This document shows positions 36,483 to 44,183 of a DNA stretch of 64,000 bases, piece after piece (positions within the stretch are counted from its first letter, which is position 1; every line of letters begins with the position of its first letter). The notes below the pieces were generated by a model. The model worked only from the letters and a program-made list of their open reading frames with translations, did not search any database and was not told where the DNA came from. The stretch is from contig NZ_JAPDPD010000011.1 of NCBI RefSeq assembly GCF_026283965.1, positions 62,001 to 126,000 on the forward strand, in the 5' to 3' direction. The position numbers and the translations under genes were made by a program. The stretch is from Dyella subtropica. Lineage in GTDB: Bacteria; Pseudomonadota; Gammaproteobacteria; Xanthomonadales; Rhodanobacteraceae.

Positions 36483-38882
36483 ATGTTTACTGACGCACAG
36501 CGTCTTCTTTACTACCAGTCTCGAGGACTCAGCGCCGTCGTCATCCGCGAAATAGAGGAGATGCGGACGAATAGTCCCTCAAGGCGACTTAGCCAGCGGG
36601 GCATGAAGAACATCCTTGTGGACTCGCCTTCCCTAAAGAACCTAGGGCGAAGGGCGCTGGAGAGTTACACAGTCGAATATCTTTTCGCTTTGGAAATCGA
36701 GCTATTTGGCGTTTGCCACGAGTATTACGTGCAGGTGGAGCCGAAGAATATCGTCCGGTATGGACGCACGAGCACAGTGCATATTGATTTCATGTTGTTC
36801 GAGCCGGATGGAATCCGTCTGATTGAATGCAAGCCAAGCGAGGACCTATTGAAGCTCGCATCGAAGCGGCCTGACGAATGGGTTCGCCTTGATACCGGCT
36901 GGACCAGGCCCGCCGTGGATGCCTGGGCTGCTGAGCACGGTATGTCATATGCGATCTGGTGCCCTCCGGAGCCCCATGGCATCTATCAGGCCAATCTGCT
37001 GGCCCTTTACAGCTTCCTATCCTCTGAGAGCGACAAGGTGGCGGGCACGGAGGGCAGATCTAAGATCCGTAAGGCACTTGAGACAAGGCCGCTATCGCTG
37101 GGGGGACTTCCGGAGCATGTCCCTGGCGTGTCGGTTAAGCACGCTCTCGTGGCTCTCGCCATGGGGGAGATCTATGGACCTTTGAGATCGGTTCCAATCG
37201 ACGAGCCGGACCGCTTTATGCTCTACGCGTCGAGGGAGCGATCTGATCAATGTGATAGTGAATTGCTCGCGCGCTTGCGGGACGGATTGGCTCAGCCAGA
37301 CGTTGCCTCCCAACTTCTTCGGGCAAGGCCTGCTGATTACCTGCATGCCGTTAGTCGCCTCGAACGGATACGCCGGATGTTGAGCGGCGAAGAGCCAATA
37401 ACCCGACGGTACGCTCCCCTGGTTAGACAGGTGCAAGAGGCGTCCTCCAAAGGTGAAGGCGAGCTCGAGGCATGCCTCACGCACTACGAGCGCGCGGGAC
37501 GACGTGCAGGTCAGCTAACCGCTGATCAAGAAGCGGCCCTCAATTGGGTTATTGCTCGATATCGGAGTGATCCGCTGCTTCGATCGAAGCTCCAGGCGCA
37601 TGATGCGTTGCGGATTCATTGTGAAGAGAAGGGCTTGCGAGCACCTTCAAGAACAACATTCCTGTTAAGGCTTCGTGCCAAGAGTCCGCTCCGGCGGGCA
37701 TACACAGAGGGAGGCTACAGAGCGTTTCATGCGGCCGAAGAGGCAGTTGATCCTGGTGTTCGGACAATGCGCTGTCTCGTGCCCAAGCTCATGGTGCATG
37801 TGGACTCGACCAAGTTCGATCTTCGCTGCAGCCCGGACTTTCTGGCATCCCTTGGCTTCGATTGTCCGACCCTGTATGTCGCCATGGACTCAGCGACGGG
37901 AATGCCACTTGGACGGGCGGTCATGTTCGGAGCCGCTTGTCGAAACGCGCTTGCCGTGCTGATAAGGGACATCTTCCATCGGCAGGGATTCCTTCCTCGT
38001 TACTGGATAGTCGACAAAGGGTCCGAATATATCGGTGACTTCTTCGCTGGATTCTGTGAATACGCTGGGGCGACGCATATCCAGGCGCCCCCCGGCAGTC
38101 CGCGGAAGAATTCGCTCGCCGAGAATGCCCTTGGTCGTATAAATGCGGAGCTTGCGCATCGCTTCTTAGGAAGTACGGCACCGGACAGACAGGGCCGATC
38201 GGTGACGAGCCGGCAAAAGAGTCAATCGACGGCGTGCATGGCGTACGCAACGGTGGTTCAGCATCTTGATCAATACCTATTCAGTGACATGGTCGACGTT
38301 CGGCATGGCGTCAATCGCCTTAGCCCCAGGGAAAAGAATGACCAGATGGGTGAGCTATTTGGTCACCTTGGTCTCGTGGATGTTAAGAGCGTAGACGATT
38401 TCCTGATAGCGACATCCGTACCTATTGCGAGGGATATCAAAGTCGACCCATCTCGTGGGATTCGGTATCTGCAACGAAGGTATACGAGTGCGGATCTCTT
38501 GCGTGAAATCCGCTCGCAAAGGCCTGTCGAGATGCGACTGGACTGCGTCGATCCACATCGCATGTACGTCAAATTTTGCCGAAGATGGGTTTTGGCCAAT
38601 ACCGCTGAGAGTTTGAGGGTGGTGGGTCGTGATGATCTGTCGAAGCTGTTTGAGTCGCTAACGGACGAGGCCACGCGAAGCGGTAACACACGTTTGCGGG
38701 ACAAGATTCGCATCAGTCGGCAAGCGAGAACTGAGGAGGCGAACCGTACCGCAGGTAGCACGCGACATCTCGAGCATCTGGCGAAAGAACCTAAAGACGA
38801 GGTGACGACAGCGCCGACAAGGGTGGCGATGTGGAGTCAATCGGGTGCGTCAGCAGACCCTTTCCCAACCGAGGATGCATGA
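36483..38882 (+). CDS. tnsAB: TnsA-TnsB fusion transposase
   Basis: 799 residues, GAGG upstream of the ATG. Residues about 50-175 are a TnsA-like PD-(D/E)XK endonuclease: YTVEYLFALEIELFG with Glu65, TVHIDFMLFE with Asp102, and RLIECK with Glu115 and Lys117. Residues about 340-410 are a HTH-rich linker. A retroviral-integrase-type DDE domain follows, with Asp441 (VHVDSTKFD), Asp511 (WIVDKGSEY) and Glu547 (SLAENALGRIN), spacing D-35-E. In Tn7, separate TnsA and TnsB cut the 5' and 3' strands at each end; here both activities are in one chain, as in some Tn7 relatives. The basic C-terminal tail probably contacts TnsC. Confidence 0.88.
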   Translation: MFTDAQRLLYYQSRGLSAVVIREIEEMRTNSPSRRLSQRGMKNILVDSPSLKNLGRRALESYTVEYLFALEIELFGVCHEYYVQVEPKNIVRYGRTSTVHIDFMLFEPDGIRLIECKPSEDLLKLASKRPDEWVRLDTGWTRPAVDAWAAEHGMSYAIWCPPEPHGIYQANLLALYSFLSSESDKVAGTEGRSKIRKALETRPLSLGGLPEHVPGVSVKHALVALAMGEIYGPLRSVPIDEPDRFMLYASRERSDQCDSELLARLRDGLAQPDVASQLLRARPADYLHAVSRLERIRRMLSGEEPITRRYAPLVRQVQEASSKGEGELEACLTHYERAGRRAGQLTADQEAALNWVIARYRSDPLLRSKLQAHDALRIHCEEKGLRAPSRTTFLLRLRAKSPLRRAYTEGGYRAFHAAEEAVDPGVRTMRCLVPKLMVHVDSTKFDLRCSPDFLASLGFDCPTLYVAMDSATGMPLGRAVMFGAACRNALAVLIRDIFHRQGFLPRYWIVDKGSEYIGDFFAGFCEYAGATHIQAPPGSPRKNSLAENALGRINAELAHRFLGSTAPDRQGRSVTSRQKSQSTACMAYATVVQHLDQYLFSDMVDVRHGVNRLSPREKNDQMGELFGHLGLVDVKSVDDFLIATSVPIARDIKVDPSRGIRYLQRRYTSADLLREIRSQRPVEMRLDCVDPHRMYVKFCRRWVLANTAESLRVVGRDDLSKLFESLTDEATRSGNTRLRDKIRISRQARTEEANRTAGSTRHLEHLAKEPKDEVTTAPTRVAMWSQSGASADPFPTEDA

Positions 38883-38883
38883 G

Positions 38884-39885
38884 ATGGCTGAACGTACCTC
38901 GGGAATCATCCTGCATCCGGCCTATGAACAGGCAAGATCGACTCTTACCCGCGCCCTAGACGCCACGATTCGTGGTCAGATCATTTTCGTCGTGGGCCTC
39001 TCTGGCGCGGGTAAATCCGAAATTCGCTACTCGGCCATGAGGTCCTTTGCGGGCCCGCCTACCAAGTGGTCGCAGGGGCATCTACCTGCATTCGCAGTGC
39101 GCGCCACGCCGAGCGATCGTTCAAATTTTAGCCCGAAAGAATTCACAACCCGGATGTATCTCGAGCTGCAGGAGCCCAATGTTGATTGGCTATTGAGCCG
39201 GTCCATGGTGGGTAGTCCCGATGGCGGACACGTCCGAGCGGACGCAAGGCTGAAAAGTGAGCTATGGGCCAAAATTCGGCGCAGTGGGCCGGAGCACCAA
39301 CTGCGTCATTTTGTCGAGCGCATGGCAGTGACACGAGGTGTTCGAGCGATCTTCATTGAGGAGGCCGCATCGCTGACTTACACAGGGCGCCACAAGCAGC
39401 CAGGAGATCATATGGTGAACTATATGTGCCTGGCAGAGGAGGTCGGCAGCACACTCGTTTTGTTTGGCGTGCCACGGATGGCTGCGCTATGGGAAGGTAA
39501 CGCTGAGATCCTCCGGAGATCTCGATTTGTCTTCGTCAACAGATACAGGCTTGATCTTCCGTCGGACCGGGAGAACTTCGAACGTCTCGTGCTTAGCGTG
39601 GGGAAAGGTTTCCGTTTCAGTAACGCGGGCTTACTGCGTCAATGTCTGGACCTAGCTTATGCGTCTAGCGCTGGCGTCTTCGGCGAGTTGGTCGCCTATT
39701 TGACGCGCGCGGATGATCTTCGGGCAAGCGAAGGCTCTGTCGCCATTACGAAGAAGCATATGGAGGATGCTATCAGCACAGATGCAGTGCTGAAGACGCT
39801 GTACGAGGATGCCGCACTTTTTGACTCGCTGAAGACTCCTGCAAATGCACGGCTTATACGCGGGCTCATGGATTCGCAGCGATGA
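38884..39885 (+). CDS. tnsC: TnsC/TniB-type AAA+ ATPase
   Basis: 333 residues from ATG 38884, with GAGG at 38871-38874; ATG 38875, which overlaps the TnsAB stop, is the alternative. Walker A is GLSGAGKS (38-45). The Walker B strand is AIFIEEA (155-161), with Glu where Asp is usual. It should form ATP-dependent filaments on target DNA and couple TniQ-marked sites to the TnsAB transposase. Position and overlap with tnsAB and tniQ support the assignment. Confidence 0.85.
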   Translation: MAERTSGIILHPAYEQARSTLTRALDATIRGQIIFVVGLSGAGKSEIRYSAMRSFAGPPTKWSQGHLPAFAVRATPSDRSNFSPKEFTTRMYLELQEPNVDWLLSRSMVGSPDGGHVRADARLKSELWAKIRRSGPEHQLRHFVERMAVTRGVRAIFIEEAASLTYTGRHKQPGDHMVNYMCLAEEVGSTLVLFGVPRMAALWEGNAEILRRSRFVFVNRYRLDLPSDRENFERLVLSVGKGFRFSNAGLLRQCLDLAYASSAGVFGELVAYLTRADDLRASEGSVAITKKHMEDAISTDAVLKTLYEDAALFDSLKTPANARLIRGLMDSQR

Positions 39886-41288
39886 GGGTGAAGGGGGAGT
39901 GCCTGGGCCCACAAATCGTTCCTCACTGGACGGTTCTTCCGCCCTTGCAACTGAAGGGGCTGGGAACCGCGCTTGTGGAGTCTTTGCATAGCTACGTAGG
40001 AAGGCTCATGAGAACAACGGGCCTAAACGCTGAACAGATCGGTACGTACGTACACCAAAGTACGAACGGCCTAGTGAGCGCCAAATGGTCGTCTCGCCCC
40101 CTGCTTGGACTCGGATGCCAGGAAGTTGCGCGCGTAGAAGAGCTTGAGCATCTGACCGGTGTGCCGACGCTTCGTTGTGGCACGTTGTGGGCCATGTCAG
40201 ATGTTCTGTCTATCAATTCAAATCTTTACGGGGCCAAGCGGAGACAATGGTGTCCCCGATGCTATGAGGAGTGGGATGATGATTCTTACGAGCCTCTGGT
40301 ATGGAGCATCGATATCGTATGTTCCTGCCCCGCGCATGGATGCGATCTGGAGCATGCCTGTCCGCACTGTGGTGCAGTTCAGCACGAAACTTACCGTCTA
40401 CACAGGCGACTCTGCTGCCGATCATGTGGTCGCAGATTGGGACAAGGCGCCAAGCGGAGGCGCCGGCCTTCTTTCATGCGATGGATGAACTCGCAATGCC
40501 TGGAGCTCGTCGAATTCTGCGCGACGCCAAAAGATGCTCCACTGCGATGGTCGGACTATCTGGATTTCGTCGCTGGCGTTTGTCTAAGCGCGAGCTCGCA
40601 TGGTGGATTAGGGCCGCACATGAGAGGGTTTCTGCAAGGAACTGATCAGCGAGTACGAAGGCAATCCCAGAAGCCGACCGTTAGAACCCTGCTGAACCTA
40701 TGCGCGCTCCAGAGCATCTCGATGAGCGAACTCCTAAGTGCGCCTAGGGAGTCGTCGAGTCCGCTCTTGTTTAACCAGTGGGCAGGGCTGAATTATCTTC
40801 CACTACCATCGGCCAGCCAGGCGCGATGGATCTACGTCGCTACCAGGTGTATCGCGGACTTCATAGGCCGAAGGTCGCCTTACATGCCGCCGATTGGGTC
40901 TTTTGCCAAGCCGTTCGGGGTGAACTTGCCCGCATTGCGCGATGCTGATCAAGAGCTTTGCAGAAGCTATGAAGATCGATATCAGCGCCAAGGCTCAACT
41001 TCAAAACTTGGATCCTTGTACAAGGCCTATCTCTATTGCAACCGAAAGATGAGGCGTCGGCCGGCGACCAAGGATGCGTTCACCCGTGCATCCAGGCAAG
41101 TTGCGGCTGCAACAGCGATTGGCATCAAGGATGCCTCTATGGTTGTCGCGGGCTCGTTCGATGTAAGGGACTGTCTATCTGATTCCTGTATTGGGGCCTA
41201 TCAGGAGGAGCTTACGGTGCGGGAGGCGCTTGAGTGGCTATTGGCCAAGTGGGAGGCGTCAAGAGTCAGTCATTGCGACCGGTGCTGA
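39882..41288 (+). CDS. tniQ: TniQ/TnsD-family target-selection protein
   Basis: 468 residues; its ATG overlaps the tnsC stop (ATGA). The N-terminal TniQ domain has LVESLHSYVGRLMRTTGL, followed by zinc-ribbon cysteines WCPRCYEEW (124-127), CSCPAHGCDLEH and ACPHCGA (about 147-163) and CCRSCGRRLG (178-182). The C-terminal part is longer than in minimal TniQ of CRISPR-guided transposons, nearer to TnsD-like proteins that read a fixed DNA site. No Cascade or Cas12k gene is nearby, so targeting is probably sequence-specific and protein-directed. Confidence 0.82.
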   Translation: MRVKGECLGPQIVPHWTVLPPLQLKGLGTALVESLHSYVGRLMRTTGLNAEQIGTYVHQSTNGLVSAKWSSRPLLGLGCQEVARVEELEHLTGVPTLRCGTLWAMSDVLSINSNLYGAKRRQWCPRCYEEWDDDSYEPLVWSIDIVCSCPAHGCDLEHACPHCGAVQHETYRLHRRLCCRSCGRRLGQGAKRRRRPSFMRWMNSQCLELVEFCATPKDAPLRWSDYLDFVAGVCLSASSHGGLGPHMRGFLQGTDQRVRRQSQKPTVRTLLNLCALQSISMSELLSAPRESSSPLLFNQWAGLNYLPLPSASQARWIYVATRCIADFIGRRSPYMPPIGSFAKPFGVNLPALRDADQELCRSYEDRYQRQGSTSKLGSLYKAYLYCNRKMRRRPATKDAFTRASRQVAAATAIGIKDASMVVAGSFDVRDCLSDSCIGAYQEELTVREALEWLLAKWEASRVSHCDRC

Positions 41289-41359
41289 TGTCTGCTTCCG
41301 ACTCGATAGCGGAAATTGCCGATGAGCTCGTACGCGTAGCGGATCAGAAGCCCAACCGG

Positions 41360-42454
41360 TCAGCCCTTGTTGCCCAAGGCGCTAGATGACTTTGCCTGAG
41401 ACGAAGTTGAGGGTGGTGCATCGACCTGGTTGGCCAGCATGGCCTTGATACGACCGCTCCTGCGTCGCCCCTTGTTTCGAGCTTTGTGCTTCACGCCCTG
41501 AGAGGTCGCTTCTAGTAGGCGCTGGTACGCCATTGCGTGTGACTTGGCATTGCTGATGAACGACGAGGCTTCTCGATATTGCCCGATGAGTGCTTTCAAG
41601 TAGACGACACGGCGCTCATTAGATTTTGCTTTGCCAAGTTCTTCTTTCAGAGCTCGAATCTTTCGATATCGAGCAGGAGGAATGGTCGCACCCTTTTCGG
41701 TGTTACATACCCCAGTCACGATGATAGGTGCGCCCGCGGGCCGAACCGAAAACTTATGGGCACTCAAGCCATGCCGGGCAATGATCTTTTTCGCCGGCGC
41801 GATGAATTTGGATGCCTTGGTAGCCCCAGAAACGACGATGTCGTCGACGTAGACAGTTATGGACAATTCCATTGCTTTCGCAAGGTTCGCCAGTTCATTG
41901 AACATATCGCCATACGCGAGAAACGACATGAGAGGACTCAGGGGGCTCCCTGTAGGAAGGCGGCGGCCCAAGCATGCAATTTCGGTCAGTCGATGCGCGA
42001 CGTCCGGGCTACATTTAAGCTTGCCAAAGAAGAACTGGTAGACGTAGGAATCCCTTGTACTTTCGTAGAATTTCCTGACATCAAGCTTTGCCACTCCGTG
42101 TCCGTATTTGTGACACTGAGCGTTCGTCTTGTAGGAACGATTCTTCCGTGCAGAGTGTAGATAGTCGGGCAATTCGATCCGCTTTAGCAGATCCATAAGC
42201 CTCGCTTGGATTTTCGCAAGGTCGGGATCGGGCGACTGGATCTTGCGGGGCTTATGCACCAGGGCGGGGTGCTGGGAACCGTACTTATCGGCCGTCTCGA
42301 AATGGTTATAAAGTTTACGTTTATGCCGCCTGATCACAGCGAGTTCTGCTGTCGTACAACCCAATAGGGCGCACATCCGCTTACGGCTTTGCAGCCCAAA
42401 CAGCGGTGAGCGCTCGATAGGATACTGAATCTCAGGCTGATACAAGCGCCGCAC
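41360..42454 (-). CDS. Retron-type reverse transcriptase
   Basis: 364 residues from GTG 42454. AAGGAG overlaps this GTG, so TTG 42445, 8 bp further on, may be the real start (361 residues). RT motifs: KLDVRKFY with catalytic Asp125, LPTGSPLSP (166-174), and YVDD (202-205). Two retron-specific signatures are present: NAQCH (111-115), matching the region-X NAxxH, and VTG (246-248) of region Y, which recognises the cognate RNA. The basic C-terminal tail (KARNKGRRRSGRIK) is a likely nucleic-acid contact. It converges on tniQ. It would copy the msd part of the upstream RNA into branched multicopy single-stranded DNA. Confidence 0.88.
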   Translation of the reverse strand: MRRLYQPEIQYPIERSPLFGLQSRKRMCALLGCTTAELAVIRRHKRKLYNHFETADKYGSQHPALVHKPRKIQSPDPDLAKIQARLMDLLKRIELPDYLHSARKNRSYKTNAQCHKYGHGVAKLDVRKFYESTRDSYVYQFFFGKLKCSPDVAHRLTEIACLGRRLPTGSPLSPLMSFLAYGDMFNELANLAKAMELSITVYVDDIVVSGATKASKFIAPAKKIIARHGLSAHKFSVRPAGAPIIVTGVCNTEKGATIPPARYRKIRALKEELGKAKSNERRVVYLKALIGQYREASSFISNAKSHAMAYQRLLEATSQGVKHKARNKGRRRSGRIKAMLANQVDAPPSTSSQAKSSSALGNKG

Positions 42455-42464
42455 TCCTTTGAAG

Positions 42465-42764
42465 CTAAGCCCGCTTCGCGTCGACCCATTCGAGGAGGCG
42501 TAATGCTTTTTCGGTAGCCGCTTTTTTCACTTTTCCAGAGAGCTTTCCTTCCTCGAAGCCCTCGGAAATGATCACCAAGGAACTTAGTGGCACGGAAAAG
42601 TGTTTTGCGTATTCGTTTAAGAGATCCATCGAAGGAGTCTTTTTTCCTGACTCGACCTCAGAGAGGTAGGATCTCGAAATATGTAAATTAGAAGCAAGCT
42701 CTACTTGGCTGACATCGTGAAATGTCCTCACCAACTTTAGGGCGCGGCCTAAATATGCACTCAT
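42465..42764 (-). CDS. Cro/C1-type HTH protein of the retron operon
   Basis: 99 residues with a GGAG site. The XRE/Cro-C1 helix-turn-helix occupies the first about 65 residues: VSQVELASNLHISRSYLSEV and SGKKTPSMDLLNEYAKHF. The C-terminal tail (GKLSGKVKKAATEKALRLLE) is helical. It ends 10 bp before the RT start. One class of retrons is defined by a Cro/C1-type HTH partner (type VI in the Mestre et al. scheme, as I recall), so this may be the effector or antitoxin-like partner as well as the operon repressor. Confidence 0.85.
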   Translation of the reverse strand: MSAYLGRALKLVRTFHDVSQVELASNLHISRSYLSEVESGKKTPSMDLLNEYAKHFSVPLSSLVIISEGFEEGKLSGKVKKAATEKALRLLEWVDAKRA

Positions 42765-42796
42765 TTGGGTTCTCCAAGGGGATGCTTGCTAGGAGG

Positions 42797-42994
42797 TTAG
42801 CTTGGCCAGAAGACGTCCTTCACCTTCTTGACTACCAGGCCAAGCTGGACAATCAAGTTAATGAACTTCAGGAGCGTTCCGAGTCCTGAAAGAACAATGC
42901 TAGGTACTTTCGCCCAGACCTTGCTCTTCCCGTACCACCGCTTGCGCGGACCATGCGACAACTGTGATTCCAAAACGATCTTGCTTTTACGCAT
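42797..42994 (-). CDS. Small basic protein with one hydrophobic helix, retron operon
   Basis: 65 residues from ATG 42994 (MRKSKIVLESQ), preferred because AAAAGGA lies about 9 bp upstream; ATG 43012 adds six residues but has no ribosome-binding site. A basic N-terminal half (PRKRWYGKSKVWAK) is followed by a hydrophobic segment (VPSIVLSGLGTLLKF, INLIVQLGLVV) and a short KKVKDVFWPS tail. It resembles small membrane-active toxins in size and layout. Position between the retron RNA and the HTH gene makes it a candidate effector. Its start codon is inside a long inverted repeat. Confidence 0.6.
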   Translation of the reverse strand: MRKSKIVLESQLSHGPRKRWYGKSKVWAKVPSIVLSGLGTLLKFINLIVQLGLVVKKVKDVFWPS

Positions 42995-43025
42995 AAGTTG
43001 ATTCCTTTTCATTGACGAGTAGCCG

Positions 43026-43248
43026 GGATGACTACCCCTTTCGGATCAATGAAAAAATTTATGCGTGGACGATCGCAGTTGTTTTCCCTCTTTCGCTGCA
43101 CCCCGTCACCTTTCGGGACGGTCTTAGTCGTCAACTCGCCAGCTTACGATGACGTTCCGATCGTTCGGGGATGGGGACTAAGAGCGGGTCGGGGCCGAAA
43201 CCCCACGAGCCGATACATCTGACTCACTGAAACCGAAAGTAGTCGTCC
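43026..43248 (-). ncRNA. Putative retron msr-msd RNA
   Basis: Transcribed leftward toward the retron genes. The ends are an a1/a2-type inverted repeat: GGACGACTACTTTCGG (43248-43233) and CCGAAAGGGGTAGTCATCC (43044-43026), pairing at 15 of 16 positions with a 3-nt bulge. Inside are a GGGG-TTTCGG-CCCC hairpin (43204-43191), the short-stem/UUU-loop type of msr, an 8-bp stem TCTTAGTC/GACTAAGA (43122-43129 and 43176-43183) enclosing CGTCA/TGACG, and a GAAA-capped CCGTC...GACGG hairpin (43103-43121). Length about 223 nt. The branching G and the msr/msd boundary are not resolved. Confidence 0.72.
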
Positions 43249-43263
43249 TCTATTCGTTTTGGT

Positions 43264-43307
43264 GTCGCTGAGAGTAGACATCTGTTCGCTGAGAGTCAAC
43301 ATTTTTT
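43264..43307 (-). promoter_or_regulatory. Probable retron promoter overlapped by 21-bp direct repeats
   Basis: On the minus strand TTGACT (43299-43294), a 17-bp spacer and TACTCT (43276-43271) predict transcription starting at about 43264, 16 bp before the a1 arm. Two copies of ACTCTCAGCGA with a 21-bp period cover the -35 and -10 regions. A repressor, perhaps the operon's HTH protein, could bind both on one DNA face. A further palindrome TCATAT/ATATGA lies at 43394-43407. Confidence 0.55.
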
Positions 43308-43605
43308 TGTGGCGTATCGAGCGTTTGTTGAACTGTGCGATGAGCGATGGGTCACACGGCATGGGTTCCGGCTTGCAGTAATGTATAGCAAAATCATATA
43401 GATATGACTTTATGTCGAGGGCTGGATTTGGTGGCGCCGATAGGAATTCCCCCGCTACGCCGCTAGCGGCAATTAGCGTCGCCTACCAGCCAATCTGTCG
43501 AGGTCAATCGCGCGCGCGGGATCGGGTGAGCTGCGAGTGCGGCTGCGCACTGTGCATAGATGAGCGATTGCGCCGTTAGATGGGCAAACGACCAATCCCC
43601 CTCAG

Positions 43606-43720
43606 TTATCGCCCGTCCCGCGTATCTCATGGGTGACTGCGCCGGCTGACACCATTGTTTGTACATCCCCTCTGACACCAATGTTTGTACAAGCGGTACA
43701 TACATTGGTGTCATGCCCAC
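43606..43720. repeat. Dispersed composite repeat, right flank of island
   Basis: TGACACCATTGTTTGTACA (43647-43665), TGACACCAATGTTTGTACA (43673-43691) and TACATTGGTGTCATGCCCAC (43701-43720) repeat the first part of the 25.77-25.88 kb copy in the same order and orientation, including the preceding ATCGCYCGTCCC...TCTCAT...CTGCGCC stretch. The right half of the palindrome and the ACCAAAG boxes are missing here. Confidence 0.65.
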
Positions 43721-43760
43721 CACATGTAGTCGCAACGGTCATGACTTCCGGCGCATGTAC

Positions 43761-43779
43761 TAGTGTTAACTAAACACTA
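43761..43779 (+). promoter_or_regulatory. PadR-type operator palindrome
   Basis: TAGTGTT, AACTA, AACACTA: a perfect 7-bp inverted repeat of the AGTGTT...AACACT kind typical for PadR. It ends at the A of an in-frame ATG (43779) and lies 39 bp before the preferred PadR start. Confidence 0.6.
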
Positions 43780-43817
43780 TGGTTCACTCACGGGTAAGTA
43801 GCCCTGAGGGTGAGCCG

Positions 43818-44183
43818 ATGGACGACAGCGCCGGTCTGCTGAAGAAATTCCAGAAAGAGCTATCGGCGGGCACGGTGTCGATGGTGTTGCTTGCCGTGTT
43901 GGGTCAGTCGCGGCAGCCGATGTATGGCTACCAGATCGCGAAGCGGCTAGAAGAGGTGGGCGAGGGGGTGCTCGCCGGCAAACAGAGTGCGTTGTATCCG
44001 GTGCTGCGCAATCTCGAAGGGGCTGGCCTGCTTGGGAGTGAGGTGGAGCCCTCGGTCAGCGGGCCGCCGCGCCGCTATTACCGAATTACGAAGTTGGGGC
44101 GCGAAGTGCTGCGCGAGTGGGTTGCGGCTTGGAACGCGACTCGCGATTCCGTCGATACCGTTTTGCAAGGAGGGGTGAAATGA
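43818..44183 (+). CDS. PadR-family transcriptional regulator
   Basis: 121 residues from ATG 43818 with GAGGGTGAG upstream; ATG 43779 would add 13 residues. The PadR domain is clear: TVSMVLLAVLGQSRQPMYGYQ, GKQSALYPVLRNLEGAGLL and RRYYRITKLGREVL. Its stop overlaps the next ATG. With a palindromic operator in front, it is probably an autorepressor of the two-gene operon controlling the HAAS/sensor-type membrane protein. Confidence 0.9.
   Translation: MDDSAGLLKKFQKELSAGTVSMVLLAVLGQSRQPMYGYQIAKRLEEVGEGVLAGKQSALYPVLRNLEGAGLLGSEVEPSVSGPPRRYYRITKLGREVLREWVAAWNATRDSVDTVLQGGVK

Larger units (their letters stand above)
35973..43450 (+). mobile_element. Tn7-like transposon (TnsAB fusion, TnsC, TniQ) carrying a retron; borders approximate
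   Basis: The core tnsAB-tnsC-tniQ operon (36483-41288) with the excisionase-like gene in front is a complete set for heteromeric Tn7-like cut-and-paste transposition with TniQ-directed targeting. The retron genes and RNA lie directly downstream, the normal cargo position if the tnsA-proximal end is near 35.5-35.9 kb. Terminal inverted repeats and the 5-bp target duplication were not found by eye, so both borders are provisional. The minus-strand genes at 26.5-34.9 kb could be additional cargo or a separate island. Confidence 0.6.

Noticed and set aside
43262-43307. 21-bp direct repeats as TnsB-binding sites of the transposon end
   Set aside because: They coincide precisely with a good promoter for the retron RNA, and no inverted counterpart was found near 35.5-36 kb or 26 kb. 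Kept only as an alternative.
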